DNA of 57,127 bases from Vibrio hepatarius (GTDB lineage Bacteria; Pseudomonadota; Gammaproteobacteria; Enterobacterales; Vibrionaceae), in NCBI RefSeq assembly GCF_011806575.1, contig NZ_JAATOO010000027.1:1-57127 (forward strand). Direction: 5' to 3'. The notes under the pieces are model-generated. The model did not search any database and was not told the DNA's origin. It saw only the letters and a program-made list of their open reading frames with translations. Positions 22,931 through 32,382 of this stretch are shown here, in pieces; positions within the stretch are counted from its first letter, which is position 1, and each line of letters starts with the position of its first letter. A program made the translations under genes and the position numbers.

Positions 22931-24805
22931 TTATGCGACGTTTGAACGAGCGATGACTTTCTCAACCAGATTGACTTCTAGTGCAACCTCGTCACAAGCA
23001 TGTTGGCGTGGGCACTGTTCGCAGTCTTTTAGCACTTTTTCTGGTAACAAAGACTTAGACGTCGGTAAGAAGCTTTGCTTCATAAAGAACTCTGGCGTGC
23101 GAGTCAGAACGAACACTTTCTTGATCGCCATTTGGCGCGCTTTTTCAACCAAGTATTGTACGATCGCAGTGCCCTGTCCTTGGTGTTGCCACCCAGCTTC
23201 AACCCCGAGAGAACGAATCTCCGCAAGGCCTGAATCGTACACGTAAAGCGATGCACAACCTGTCACTTCGCCATGATGTTCCGCCACCGCAAACGAGCCG
23301 ATGTCTCTCACCAGTTCACTTCTTGAGCGAGGAAGGTTTTCGCCCATGTTCGCCCAGTACGTCACCATTCCCTCGAGCGCTTCAATATCGGTCAGACGCG
23401 CTGGACGCACTTTCACAGTGGATGTATCTCGTTTAATCAAACGGGATTCTGCCTGCTCAACCGCGTACGCGACTTGTTTTGGAGACACGCCACCTAATGC
23501 ACTACGTTTCTCTAAACACGAGTCGATGGTGAGAATCTCGTAGACGTCCGCTTCAATCACTGGAGAAAACTCTTTCAGCTCAGCAATCGATAGCTCTTCT
23601 AGTGCACAGCCTTTCGCAATCGCGCCAACGACCGCAACACCGACAATATGGTGCGCTTCACGGAAAGGAATACCTTTCGCCACTAAGTAGTCAGCCAGCT
23701 CAGTTGCATTCGCATAACCTTGTTTCGCCGCTTCCAATGTACGTTCGCCGTTGACTTTGATCCCGTCAAAACACAGCGCTGCCATTTCCATACAGTCGTT
23801 CCACGTATCCAGCGCGTCAAACAGGCCTTCTTTGTCTTCCTGCATGTCCTTGTTGTATGCCAGCGGTAACGCTTTTACCGTCATCATCATCGCTGCTAGA
23901 GAGCCGTAAACACGCCCCGTCTTACCACGGATAAGTTCTAGCGCGTCTGGGTTCTTCTTTTGTGGCATCAGCGACGAACCTGATGTAACTGTATCGGCTA
24001 ACTCAATGAAGTTTGACTCACCCGAGTTGTAGAAAATCATATCTTCAGCGAGGCGTGACAAATGCAGCATTGAGATCGATGCGACTGACATCAACTCCAT
24101 TACATGATCGCGGTCAGAAACTGAGTCAAGCGAGTTACGAGTTGCACGACGGAAACCCAAGTTGTGCGCCAGTTTCTCACGATCGATTGGGTACGCTGTA
24201 CCTGCCAATGCACCAGAACCCAATGGGCATGTATCCAAACGTTCAATCGCATCGTGTAGGCGTGAATAGTCACGTTCAAACATTTCAACATAAGCCAAAC
24301 ACCAGTGAGCAAACGTTACTGGCTGAGCACGTTGCAAGTGGGTATAACCCGGCAGTACGGTGCCTTGATGCTGTCTCGCGACTGAAACCATTTGTGACTG
24401 CAGACGGTCGAGCGCCATGAGTAGTTGTTGACCCTGCTGGCGACACCACAGTTTAAGGTCTGTCGCGACTTGGTCGTTACGTGAACGACCTGTGTGAAGC
24501 TTTTTGCCTAAATCACCCACTTTGCTGATCAATTGCTGTTCCACCCACGAGTGGATATCTTCAGCATCAGAGCGCAAAATCTGATGTGGATCTTCCATCA
24601 CTTCGAGTTTGAGCTCATTCAGTGCTAACTCGAGCTTTTGCTGTTCTTCTTCACTCAGCACATTCACAGACAACAGTGCTTTTGACCAAGCTATTGAACC
24701 AACAATATCTTGCTCAGCCAATCGGTAATCGAAGCGCAATGAATCGTTGAATTCTTTGAATCTAGTATCTGCTGCTTGGGTAAATCTTCCGCCCCATAAT
24801 GCCAT
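22931..24805 (-). CDS. argH: argininosuccinate lyase / N-acetylglutamate synthase fusion
   Basis: Bifunctional arginine enzyme of 624 residues. Residues 1-457 are argininosuccinate lyase with HTGRSRNDQ (104-112) and the signature GSSLMPQKKNPD (276-287). Residues about 463-624 are a GNAT acetyltransferase with the acetyl-CoA loop QHQGQGTA at 540-547, supplying the first step (acetylation of glutamate). A Cys cluster, C595-x2-C598-x5-C604, lies near the end. Such ArgH(A) fusions are known in Vibrio, Moritella and relatives. It has its own upstream ARG-box pair and follows the argG terminator, so it appears to be a separate transcription unit. Confidence 0.95.
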   Translation of the reverse strand: MALWGGRFTQAADTRFKEFNDSLRFDYRLAEQDIVGSIAWSKALLSVNVLSEEEQQKLELALNELKLEVMEDPHQILRSDAEDIHSWVEQQLISKVGDLGKKLHTGRSRNDQVATDLKLWCRQQGQQLLMALDRLQSQMVSVARQHQGTVLPGYTHLQRAQPVTFAHWCLAYVEMFERDYSRLHDAIERLDTCPLGSGALAGTAYPIDREKLAHNLGFRRATRNSLDSVSDRDHVMELMSVASISMLHLSRLAEDMIFYNSGESNFIELADTVTSGSSLMPQKKNPDALELIRGKTGRVYGSLAAMMMTVKALPLAYNKDMQEDKEGLFDALDTWNDCMEMAALCFDGIKVNGERTLEAAKQGYANATELADYLVAKGIPFREAHHIVGVAVVGAIAKGCALEELSIAELKEFSPVIEADVYEILTIDSCLEKRSALGGVSPKQVAYAVEQAESRLIKRDTSTVKVRPARLTDIEALEGMVTYWANMGENLPRSRSELVRDIGSFAVAEHHGEVTGCASLYVYDSGLAEIRSLGVEAGWQHQGQGTAIVQYLVEKARQMAIKKVFVLTRTPEFFMKQSFLPTSKSLLPEKVLKDCEQCPRQHACDEVALEVNLVEKVIARSNVA

Positions 24806-24927
24806 TGCGTATCTCCTGATTACCAGTGCTCACTGCTGCTACTGGCAGTGACTTTACCTATACAATCTCTGAATGAAATTCAGTATTCTTTTGATGGTTC
24901 AAAGTTACGGCAATTCCAGACAAAAAT

Positions 24928-24962
24928 AAAGTATTAATTCATTATTTTTACATATTTATTCA
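24928..24962. promoter_or_regulatory. tandem ARG boxes upstream of argH
   Basis: Two partial matches to TGAATWWWWATTCA lie at 24928-24941 and 24949-24962, each ending in ATTCA with an intact W4 centre. Their centres are 21 bp apart, the usual spacing for one ArgR hexamer. A third site, TGAAT-3-ATTCA around 24870, lies closer to argH but has a 3-bp rather than 4-bp centre. Confidence 0.55.
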
Positions 24963-24997
24963 AACTAATTTTGTTCAGTTTTCTGTACGCTAAAAAT

Positions 24998-25025
24998 GAA
25001 AAACCCGCCTTCAAAAAGGCGGGCT
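24998..25025 (-). terminator. terminator after argG
   Basis: Read leftward, AAGCCCGCCTT pairs with AAGGCGGGTT around a short loop, and a T-run follows. It would end the argCBG transcript before argH. Confidence 0.8.
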
Positions 25026-25053
25026 TTACCAAGTAGCAAGAGATCTTTAACTA

Positions 25054-26265
25054 CTATTTCTGACTATTTAGTGCACGGATACGGCTCGACAGAGAGTAAA
25101 GACGGATAAAGCCTTCCGCATGAGATTGGTCATACACTTCATCTTCACCAAAGGTCGCAAACTGTTCACAATACAAGCTGTTATCAGAACGTTTTTGTGT
25201 CACAGTCGCTTGACCTTTGTAGAGTTTCACGACGACTTCACCGTTAACGTCTTGCGCTAACTCTTCAGAAGCAGCAAGGATAGACTTACACAGTGGTGTA
25301 AACCAACGGCCATCGTAAACCAAGTGTGACGCTTTTAGGCCTAATTCTTCACGGAACTCAAATGACGATTTATCCAACACAAGTTGCTCAACTGCGCGCA
25401 GAGCTTCCATCATGATGGTGCCCCCTGGGGTTTCGTAACAACCACGAGACTTCATACCCACAAGACGGTTTTCTACGATATCGATACGACCAACACCGTG
25501 TTTTGAACCTTTGTCATTAAGGTAGACCAGCGCGTTGTATGGTGTCATTTTCTCACCATCAACCGCGACCACTTCGCCTTTCTCTACTTGTAGAGTGACA
25601 TATTCAGCTTCGTTTGGCGCTTGCTCTGGGTCAACTGTCCATACCCAGCAGTCTTCGTTTGGCGCATTCCATGTATCTTCCAGCACACCACCTTCTGTTG
25701 AGATGTGCCATGCGTTTGCGTCACGCGAGTAAATTTTAGTTAGCGATGCGCTACATGGGATATTGCGCTCTGCTAGGAAATCCAGACATTCTTCACGGCT
25801 CACTAGATCCCACTCACGCCAAGGCGCTATCACGTGTAGATCTGGGGCAAGTGCGGCAAACGCACCTTCAAAACGAACTTGGTCGTTACCTTTACCAGTA
25901 CAACCATGACACAGTGCATCAGCACCAACTTTACGTGCAACTTCAACCTGTGCTTTGGCGATGATAGGACGTGCCATTGAAGTACCCAGCAGGTATTTAC
26001 CTTCGTAGTACGCACCTGTCTTCAACGTTGGGTAGATGTAGTCTGCGACCATCTCTTCTTTTAGGTCAACGACGTAACATTCTGATGCACCTGACGCTTT
26101 TGCTTTTTCTTCGATACCGATCAGTTCTTCATCACCTTGGCCGACATCAGCAACGAATGCGACCACTTCACAATCATAGTTCTCTTTCAACCATGGAATG
26201 ATTACTGAGGTATCCAGACCGCCAGAGTATGCGACAACTACTTTATTTACTTCTACTTTGCTCAT
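25054..26265 (-). CDS. argG: argininosuccinate synthase
   Basis: Joins citrulline and aspartate using ATP. PP-motif AYSGGLDTSVIIPWL near residue 9 and the GCTGKGNDQVRFE loop bind ATP and citrulline. 403 residues matches the roughly 400-residue ArgG form common outside enterobacteria (E. coli ArgG is longer). GGAGAAAAGAAG precedes the start. It follows argB in the argCBG unit; argF, the ornithine carbamoyltransferase gene, is not in this window. Confidence 0.95.
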   Translation of the reverse strand: MSKVEVNKVVVAYSGGLDTSVIIPWLKENYDCEVVAFVADVGQGDEELIGIEEKAKASGASECYVVDLKEEMVADYIYPTLKTGAYYEGKYLLGTSMARPIIAKAQVEVARKVGADALCHGCTGKGNDQVRFEGAFAALAPDLHVIAPWREWDLVSREECLDFLAERNIPCSASLTKIYSRDANAWHISTEGGVLEDTWNAPNEDCWVWTVDPEQAPNEAEYVTLQVEKGEVVAVDGEKMTPYNALVYLNDKGSKHGVGRIDIVENRLVGMKSRGCYETPGGTIMMEALRAVEQLVLDKSSFEFREELGLKASHLVYDGRWFTPLCKSILAASEELAQDVNGEVVVKLYKGQATVTQKRSDNSLYCEQFATFGEDEVYDQSHAEGFIRLYSLSSRIRALNSQK

Positions 26266-26346
26266 CTTCTTTTCTCCAAAATCCCGGCGCTGCGCTTGGC
26301 GGTCAGTGCTACGGGTACTTCCTATTAATTCTGTATTTTTTAACGC

Positions 26347-27138
26347 TTATTGCGGTAAAAACTGTGTTCCAATGCTTTGTCCAGCGAATAGCTCAGCGAG
26401 TTTTTCTGGGTAACGCCATGTCGCCACTTCAATTGGGCGACCTAAGTCGTTAGCCGCTTCTAGCGCTGCATTCACTTTGACGATCATGCCGTCGGTAATC
26501 ACGTGGCCCTTAATTAAGGCTTCCGCTTGCGACTGGCTGAGACTCTTGATCAAGTGACCTTTGCCATCCAGTACACCGCTCACGTCTGAAAGCAGCACCA
26601 ATTCAGCGTCTAACGCTCCAGCCACGGCAACCGCCGCTTGGTCGGCATTGACGTTCATCATCTGGCCATCAGCCGTTAGGCCGATTGAGCTGATGATTGG
26701 CAACGCACCCGCTGACAAAATTGCTTGTAGCACGTCTGACTTGCCTGGCGTTGCTTTGCCCACCGCACCTAGCTCTGGGTCAAGTTCTGTCACTTGGCAC
26801 AAACCACCGTCCGCTAGACTTAATCCCACTGCATTCAAACCATCTTTGATAGCTTGACCTTGCAGCATCTTGTTCGCTGTACCTGCAAGCGCACCAGCGA
26901 TGACGCCAATTTGATCGTAAGGCGTTACACGTAGACCATCTTTCTTCACTGTTGGCAGTTGAAGTTGGGTCATTAGATCGTCCACCAGATAACCTCCCCC
27001 GTGGACGATCACAATTCGTCGCTGAGCTTGAGCTTGATACTCAGCAATCGCGCCAAATACCTTACTTAGAGTCTCAGAACACGACAGCGCTGCGCCGCCT
27101 AATTTGATCACTAATGGAGTTTGATTGTTATCTGTCAT
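26347..27138 (-). CDS. argB: acetylglutamate kinase
   Basis: Phosphorylates N-acetylglutamate, the second step of arginine synthesis. Amino-acid kinase fold: PLVIKLGGAALSC at the N-terminus, IVIVHGGGYLVDDLM, NVNADQAAVAVAGAL and LLSDVSGVLDGKG. I start at the ATG at 27138 (263 residues), which has AAGGAAAAG upstream and begins the conserved region. An upstream in-frame start at 27168 would overlap argC. The gap to argC is 22 nt, so the two are one operon. Confidence 0.92.
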   Translation of the reverse strand: MTDNNQTPLVIKLGGAALSCSETLSKVFGAIAEYQAQAQRRIVIVHGGGYLVDDLMTQLQLPTVKKDGLRVTPYDQIGVIAGALAGTANKMLQGQAIKDGLNAVGLSLADGGLCQVTELDPELGAVGKATPGKSDVLQAILSAGALPIISSIGLTADGQMMNVNADQAAVAVAGALDAELVLLSDVSGVLDGKGHLIKSLSQSQAEALIKGHVITDGMIVKVNAALEAANDLGRPIEVATWRYPEKLAELFAGQSIGTQFLPQ

Positions 27139-27160
27139 CACTTTTCCTTTGCCTACTCGC

Positions 27161-28165
27161 TTATACAAGGGCAGTTAATTCTGGAAATCCGAAGTGGATG
27201 TTTAAACATTGCATCGCTTGACTCGATGCACCTTTTAGCAAGTTATCGATCGCAGAGACCACAATGATATGCTCGCCTTGCACCTTCCAGCCGATATCGC
27301 AGAAAGGCGTATTCTCAACGTTTTGAATACTTGGCAGTTCGTCCGTCAATAAACGTACTGCTGGTTTACCTTGGTAAGCCGATTCAAATGCGTCTTTTAC
27401 TTGTTGTTCTGTGACACCTTGAGCTAACTTCATCGTGATCGTCGCTAAGATGCCTCTTTTGAAATTACCTAAGTGTGGTGTAAAGATGACATCACAGCCT
27501 AAATGCGTGGCAATTTCTGGTTGATGACGGTGGCTAAACACACCGTAGGGTTTTAAGCTCACTTCACAAAAGCTGTTATTCAGCGTCGCTTTTCTGCCTG
27601 CGCCTGAAACCCCACTAGTCGCGTTGATCACTGGCCATTGCGCCGTATCAATTAAGCCACTTTCTAGTAGTGGTTTGACTGCTAGTTGCGACGCGGTTGG
27701 GTAACACCCCGGTACTGCCACTAGTTGGCTCTGCTTCACCTGCTCTGCGTTCCATTCAACCAAGCCATATGCAGAATTATCGAGTAAAACGTCATATTTA
27801 TGCTCAAAGCCGTAATATTTCGGGTAGAAGCCTTCTTGCTTAACGCGGAACGCTCCCGATAGGTCAAACACTTGGCAGCCCTGTTCTAAGAACGCCTGAG
27901 CGAGGTCATGGCTTACTTCATGCGCGGTCGCGAAAAATGCCACATCACATTCTCTTGCTACTTTCTCAACGTCTACTAATGGCGCTACTGCTACGTCCAC
28001 CAGCCCAGCCAGCTTACGGTGAAGCTGTGAAATGCTTTTTCCTGCGTCAACACTATTGGCGGAAACATATAAACCTGATAGCGTGAGTTCAGGGTGTTTG
28101 TGCACCATAAGCGCAAGTTCTGCTCCGGTATAACCAGTTGCGCCAATGATCGTGGTTTTCAGCAT
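27161..28165 (-). CDS. argC: N-acetyl-gamma-glutamyl-phosphate reductase
   Basis: NADPH-dependent third step of arginine synthesis. Rossmann motif IIGATGYTGAELA at the N-terminus, active-site Cys in VAVPGCYPTASQL, and conserved SGVSGAGRK and SHRHQPEI blocks. I choose the ATG at 28165 (334 residues), because homologues start MLKTTIIGA and a GGA lies about 9 nt upstream; ATGs at 28174 and 28201 are in-frame alternatives. First gene of the leftward unit, divergent from argE with ArgR-like sites between. Confidence 0.92.
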   Translation of the reverse strand: MLKTTIIGATGYTGAELALMVHKHPELTLSGLYVSANSVDAGKSISQLHRKLAGLVDVAVAPLVDVEKVARECDVAFFATAHEVSHDLAQAFLEQGCQVFDLSGAFRVKQEGFYPKYYGFEHKYDVLLDNSAYGLVEWNAEQVKQSQLVAVPGCYPTASQLAVKPLLESGLIDTAQWPVINATSGVSGAGRKATLNNSFCEVSLKPYGVFSHRHQPEIATHLGCDVIFTPHLGNFKRGILATITMKLAQGVTEQQVKDAFESAYQGKPAVRLLTDELPSIQNVENTPFCDIGWKVQGEHIIVVSAIDNLLKGASSQAMQCLNIHFGFPELTALV

Positions 28166-28237
28166 TTCAGACATCCATTTTCGTTGAAAAAAGCCACTCA
28201 AATAGTGACTACAAATTTACTAAAACACAGCTTTTAA

Positions 28238-28272
28238 CGGTTTTTTATTCATCAAAAGTGATTTATTATGTG
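28238..28272. promoter_or_regulatory. candidate ARG-box pair between argC and argE
   Basis: Imperfect matches to TGAATWWWWATTCA lie at 28238-28251 (right half ATTCA intact) and 28259-28272 (left half TGA-T intact). They are exactly 21 bp centre to centre, in the 154-nt divergent region. Location strongly favours ArgR control of both directions; the individual boxes are weak. Confidence 0.5.
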
Positions 28273-28319
28273 TTTTACCTTCTTAGCGAATTTATGTCAA
28301 CAGGGAAAGTAAACTAAAT

Positions 28320-29456
28320 ATGCAATTACCTAGTTTTAAAGAGGTCTACAGCGGCCTGATTTCTACCTCTTCAATTAGCTCTACTGACCCAAGTTGGGAT
28401 GAAGGAAACGCGCAAGTAATTGAAAAACTAGCGACATGGTTAAAAGACGTCGGCTTTAGCGTCGAAGTCACCGAGGTTGAAACCGGCAAACTCAACCTGA
28501 TCGCGAAAAAAGGCAGCGGCGAGGGAGGCCTACTTCTGGCAGGGCACAGTGATACTGTACCGTTTGATGAAGGGCGTTGGAATTTCAACCCTCATCAGTT
28601 GACTGAAACGGACAATCGTTTTTATGGACTAGGTACTGCGGATATGAAAGGTTATTTCGCCTTTATTATAGAAGCGGTAAAAAAGGTCGATTGGAGTAAA
28701 CAAACTAAGCCACTCTATATTTTGGCAACTTGTGACGAAGAAACCACCATGTTGGGCGCACGTCATTTCACCGAAAATGCACCATTTCAACCGGATTACT
28801 GCATTATTGGTGAGCCAACCAGCCTAATTCCGATTCGCGGACACAAAGGTCATGTAGCGAACGCTATTCGTGTCACAGGCAAATCGGGGCATTCTTCGGA
28901 TCCGGCTTTGGGCGTCAATGCCATCGAGATCATGCACGAAGTGCTGTTTGCGCTCATGAAACTCAGAGATAAGCTGATCAAAGAATACCACCACCCTGGT
29001 TTTGCGATTCCAAGCCCTACTTTGAACTTGGGGCATATTCATGGCGGCGATAGTGCCAACCGGATCTGCGGCTGCTGTGAATTGCACTACGATGTGCGCC
29101 CATTACCGGGCATCAGCTTGGATGGATTAGACAACATGCTGAGGGGCGCACTGAAAGAAGTCGAAGCCAAATGGCCGGGACGCGTTGAAATCACTCCGCT
29201 ACACGAGCCCATTCCAGGATATGAATGTCAGCACGACCATCCGTTTATTGGGGGGGTTGAAGAGATCTGTGGTCTGGATTCTCAAACCGTTAACTACTGT
29301 ACCGAAGCGCCATTCCTCCAGCAACTGTGCCCGACTCTAGTATTGGGTCCTGGTTCGATTGACCAAGCCCATCAGCCAGACGAGTTTTTAGCATTCGAAT
29401 TTATCGACCCGACCATCAATGTGCTGTCAAAAGCGATGTACAAATACTGCTTCTAG
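28320..29456 (+). CDS. argE: acetylornithine deacetylase
   Basis: Metal-dependent M20-family hydrolase releasing ornithine from N-acetylornithine. The catalytic His-x-Asp is in LLAGHSDTVPFDEGRW, followed by GLGTADMKGYFAFI, the catalytic Glu pair in ATCDEETTMLGARH, and IIGEPTS. The dimerisation domain contains GHKGHVANAIRVTGKSGHSSDP. 378 residues. It is divergent from argC. Because argA is fused to argH here, the pathway is the linear ArgE type. Confidence 0.95.
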   Translation: MQLPSFKEVYSGLISTSSISSTDPSWDEGNAQVIEKLATWLKDVGFSVEVTEVETGKLNLIAKKGSGEGGLLLAGHSDTVPFDEGRWNFNPHQLTETDNRFYGLGTADMKGYFAFIIEAVKKVDWSKQTKPLYILATCDEETTMLGARHFTENAPFQPDYCIIGEPTSLIPIRGHKGHVANAIRVTGKSGHSSDPALGVNAIEIMHEVLFALMKLRDKLIKEYHHPGFAIPSPTLNLGHIHGGDSANRICGCCELHYDVRPLPGISLDGLDNMLRGALKEVEAKWPGRVEITPLHEPIPGYECQHDHPFIGGVEEICGLDSQTVNYCTEAPFLQQLCPTLVLGPGSIDQAHQPDEFLAFEFIDPTINVLSKAMYKYCF

Positions 29457-29463
29457 CCCCACT

Positions 29464-29491
29464 AAAGGTCATCGTAAGTACGATGACCTTT
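29464..29491 (+). terminator. terminator after argE
   Basis: AAAGGTCATCG pairs perfectly with CGATGACCTTT across a 6-nt loop; the T-run is short. Confidence 0.65.
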
Positions 29492-29698
29492 GCCTTAATA
29501 CTCGACCCATCCCCATGCTGATTTTGTAATAAAATTTCAGCAACTTTGACTAAAAATCGTTGCTTACTAAATTTGTGTCTAGTTGAACAATATTTGCAAA
29601 CTTTGCATGCGATAATTGACTCGAAGCAACATTTTTCGCTAGATTGGTTACCGAACAAAAGAACATTGGATGTAATTTTTTTACAAGGCAGGACGACA

Positions 29699-32332
29699 AT
29701 GAATGAGAAATACTCTGCACTCAGAAGCAATGTGAGCATGCTGGGACATTTGCTCGGTAACACCATCAAGGATGCACATGGTGAAGAGCTTCTAGAGAAA
29801 GTAGAAACGATCCGTAAACTTTCCAAGTCCGCTCTCGCAGGCAATCAATCAGACCGAGAAAGCTTGATTGAGGAAATTAAGAGCCTGCCTAATGATCAGC
29901 TCACCCCGGTTGCACACGCATTCAACCAGTTTTTGAATCTGACCAACATGGCCGAGCAGTACCATACGATATCTCGCCATTGTGACGCACACGTCTGTGA
30001 ACCGGATGCGATCAACTCTCTATTCTCCAAACTGAGCCAAAGCAAAATCAGTAAACTGGATACGGCGCAGGCGGTTCGCGATCTCAACATTGAACTGGTA
30101 CTGACCGCGCACCCGACAGAAATCACCCGCCGCACGATGATCCACAAGTTGGTTAAGATTAACAAATGTCTATCAAAACTAGAGCTTAGCGACCTATCGC
30201 CAAAAGAGCGCCAAAAAACAGAGCGCCGCCTAGAACAGTTAATCGCGCAAAGCTGGCATTCAGATACCATTCGTAAGCAACGACCAACCCCGCTAGATGA
30301 AGCGAAATGGGGCTTTGCTGTGGTAGAAAACTCACTTTGGGAAGCGGTGCCAGATTTCCTTCGTGAAATGGATGTTCGCCTTAAAGACTACCTCGGTGAA
30401 GGTCTGCCGATTGATGCGCGCCCAGTACACTTTTCCTCTTGGATGGGTGGTGACCGAGACGGTAACCCATTCGTGACACACACAGTCACTCGTGAAGTGA
30501 TGTTGCTGTCTCGCTGGAAAGCTGCCGACCTTTACCTCAGTGACGTCAACGAACTCGTTAGCGAACTGTCGATGACGCGTTGTAATGACGCAGTACGCGC
30601 TCTAGTTGGTGAAGACGAACACGAACCTTACCGCGCGGTACTCAAAGGCCTACGCTCACTGCTCACCGAAACCAAAGAGATTCTGGACGCTAAGATTAAC
30701 GGTCAGAAACTGGCGGTGAAAGCACCACTACAACGTATAGAACAGCTTTGGGAACCACTGTACGCCTGTTACCAATCGCTGCACGAGTGTGGCATGGGCA
30801 TCATCGCAGACGGTTCGCTGCTTGATACGCTACGTCGAATCAAAGCGTTTGGTGTACATCTGGTGCGTCTGGATATTCGCCAAGAAAGTACTCGCCACTC
30901 AGACGTACTGTCTGAGCTGACTCGCTACCTCGGTATCGGCGATTACGACCAGTGGAGCGAGCAAGATAAGATTGCCTTCCTAACCAACGAACTGGCATCG
31001 AAACGCCCACTGCTACCTCGTGACTGGCAACCATCCGAGCCGGTTAAAGAGGTTTTGGACACCTGTAAGATTATTGCTCAACAGCCACGTGAAGCGTTTG
31101 GCGCTTATGTGATTTCGATGGCGCGTACTGCCTCTGACGTTCTGGCGGTTCACCTATTGTTGCAAGAATCAGGTTGCCCATACCGTATGGATGTGTGTCC
31201 ACTGTTCGAGACCCTCGACGACCTGAACAATGCGGAGTCGGTTATCAAACAACTGATGAGCATCGACCTTTACCGTGGCTTTATCCAAAACCACCAAATG
31301 GTGATGATCGGTTATTCCGATTCAGCTAAAGACGCTGGCGTTATGTCTGCAGGTTGGGCGCAATACCATGCGATGGAATCATTGGTTAAAGTCGCCGAAG
31401 AAGAAGGTGTTGAACTGACACTATTCCACGGCCGTGGTGGTACGATTGGTCGCGGCGGTGCGCCTGCACACGCAGCTCTGTTGTCTCAGCCACCGAAGAG
31501 CTTAAAAGGCGGCCTACGTGTCACAGAGCAAGGTGAAATGATCCGCTTTAAGCTTGGCTTGCCAGAAGTCGCGGTCAACAGCTTTAACCTGTACGCAAGT
31601 GCAATCCTTGAAGCAAACCTGTTGCCACCACCAGAGCCAAAGCAAGAGTGGCGCGACCTAATGAACGTGCTGTCAGAAGTAAGCTGCGAAGCCTACCGTA
31701 AAGTGGTACGTGGTGAGCCTGACTTTGTTCCTTACTTCCGTCAGGCAACGCCTGAACTGGAGCTAGGAAAACTACCGTTAGGTTCACGCCCTGCGAAGCG
31801 AAATCCAAACGGCGGCGTAGAAAGCTTACGTGCGATTCCTTGGATTTTCTCGTGGAGCCAAAACCGTTTGGTACTGCCAGCATGGCTAGGGGCAGGTGAA
31901 GCAATTCAATACTCAGTAGATAAAGGCCACCAAGCACTACTGGAAGAAATGTGTCGTGAATGGCCATTCTTCTCGACTCGCTTAGGTATGCTAGAGATGG
32001 TGTACACCAAGTGTAACCTCGAAATCTCGCGCTACTACGACGAACGTCTTGCGAATCCTAAGTTGCTACCGCTGGGTGACCGCCTACGTGAACAACTACA
32101 GAAAGACATCAAGTCAGTTCTGAACGTAGAGAACAACGAGAACCTAATGCAAAGCGACCCATGGGGGCAGGAATCGATCCGTCTACGTAACATTTATGTC
32201 GAGCCACTCAATATGCTACAAGCTGAGCTGCTCTATCGTACACGCCAGACAGAAGATACCTCTTCTGAATTGGAAGAAGCGTTGATGGTCACCATTGCCG
32301 GCATCGCCGCGGGCATGCGAAATACCGGTTAA
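29699..32332 (+). CDS. ppc: phosphoenolpyruvate carboxylase
   Basis: Anaplerotic carboxylation of PEP to oxaloacetate. The catalytic His is in VLTAHPTEITRRT, with SSWMGGDRDGNPFVT, VRLDIRQEST, MIGYSDSAKDAG and the Gly-rich FHGRGGTIGRGGAPAH loop. The C-terminus AGMRNTG is the hallmark ending. I start at the ATG at 29699 (877 residues), preceded by GGCAGGA; the in-frame stretch from 29546 lacks family similarity. A leader of about 200 nt follows the argE terminator with no obvious regulatory motif. Confidence 0.95.
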   Translation: MNEKYSALRSNVSMLGHLLGNTIKDAHGEELLEKVETIRKLSKSALAGNQSDRESLIEEIKSLPNDQLTPVAHAFNQFLNLTNMAEQYHTISRHCDAHVCEPDAINSLFSKLSQSKISKLDTAQAVRDLNIELVLTAHPTEITRRTMIHKLVKINKCLSKLELSDLSPKERQKTERRLEQLIAQSWHSDTIRKQRPTPLDEAKWGFAVVENSLWEAVPDFLREMDVRLKDYLGEGLPIDARPVHFSSWMGGDRDGNPFVTHTVTREVMLLSRWKAADLYLSDVNELVSELSMTRCNDAVRALVGEDEHEPYRAVLKGLRSLLTETKEILDAKINGQKLAVKAPLQRIEQLWEPLYACYQSLHECGMGIIADGSLLDTLRRIKAFGVHLVRLDIRQESTRHSDVLSELTRYLGIGDYDQWSEQDKIAFLTNELASKRPLLPRDWQPSEPVKEVLDTCKIIAQQPREAFGAYVISMARTASDVLAVHLLLQESGCPYRMDVCPLFETLDDLNNAESVIKQLMSIDLYRGFIQNHQMVMIGYSDSAKDAGVMSAGWAQYHAMESLVKVAEEEGVELTLFHGRGGTIGRGGAPAHAALLSQPPKSLKGGLRVTEQGEMIRFKLGLPEVAVNSFNLYASAILEANLLPPPEPKQEWRDLMNVLSEVSCEAYRKVVRGEPDFVPYFRQATPELELGKLPLGSRPAKRNPNGGVESLRAIPWIFSWSQNRLVLPAWLGAGEAIQYSVDKGHQALLEEMCREWPFFSTRLGMLEMVYTKCNLEISRYYDERLANPKLLPLGDRLREQLQKDIKSVLNVENNENLMQSDPWGQESIRLRNIYVEPLNMLQAELLYRTRQTEDTSSELEEALMVTIAGIAAGMRNTG

Positions 32333-32353
32333 CGGACTAGTTATCCAAAAACT

Positions 32354-32382
32354 AAGGTTGGCATCATCGCCAACCTTTTTTA
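32354..32382 (+). terminator. terminator after ppc
   Basis: AAGGTTGGC pairs with GCCAACCTT across a 6-nt loop and runs into a T-tract. Confidence 0.85.

Noticed and set aside
24862..24876. TGAAT-3-ATTCA near argH as a canonical ARG box
   Set aside because: The centre is 3 bp instead of 4, so I mention it only as a possible third site; the pair at 24928-24962 has correct spacing.
25054..28165. Missing argF as a sign of gene loss in the arg cluster
   Set aside because: In vibrios argF is commonly elsewhere on the chromosome; its absence from this window is not evidence of loss.
29546..29698. N-terminal extension of ppc
   Set aside because: The 51 extra residues have no resemblance to PEP carboxylase, and GGCAGGA supports the ATG at 29699.
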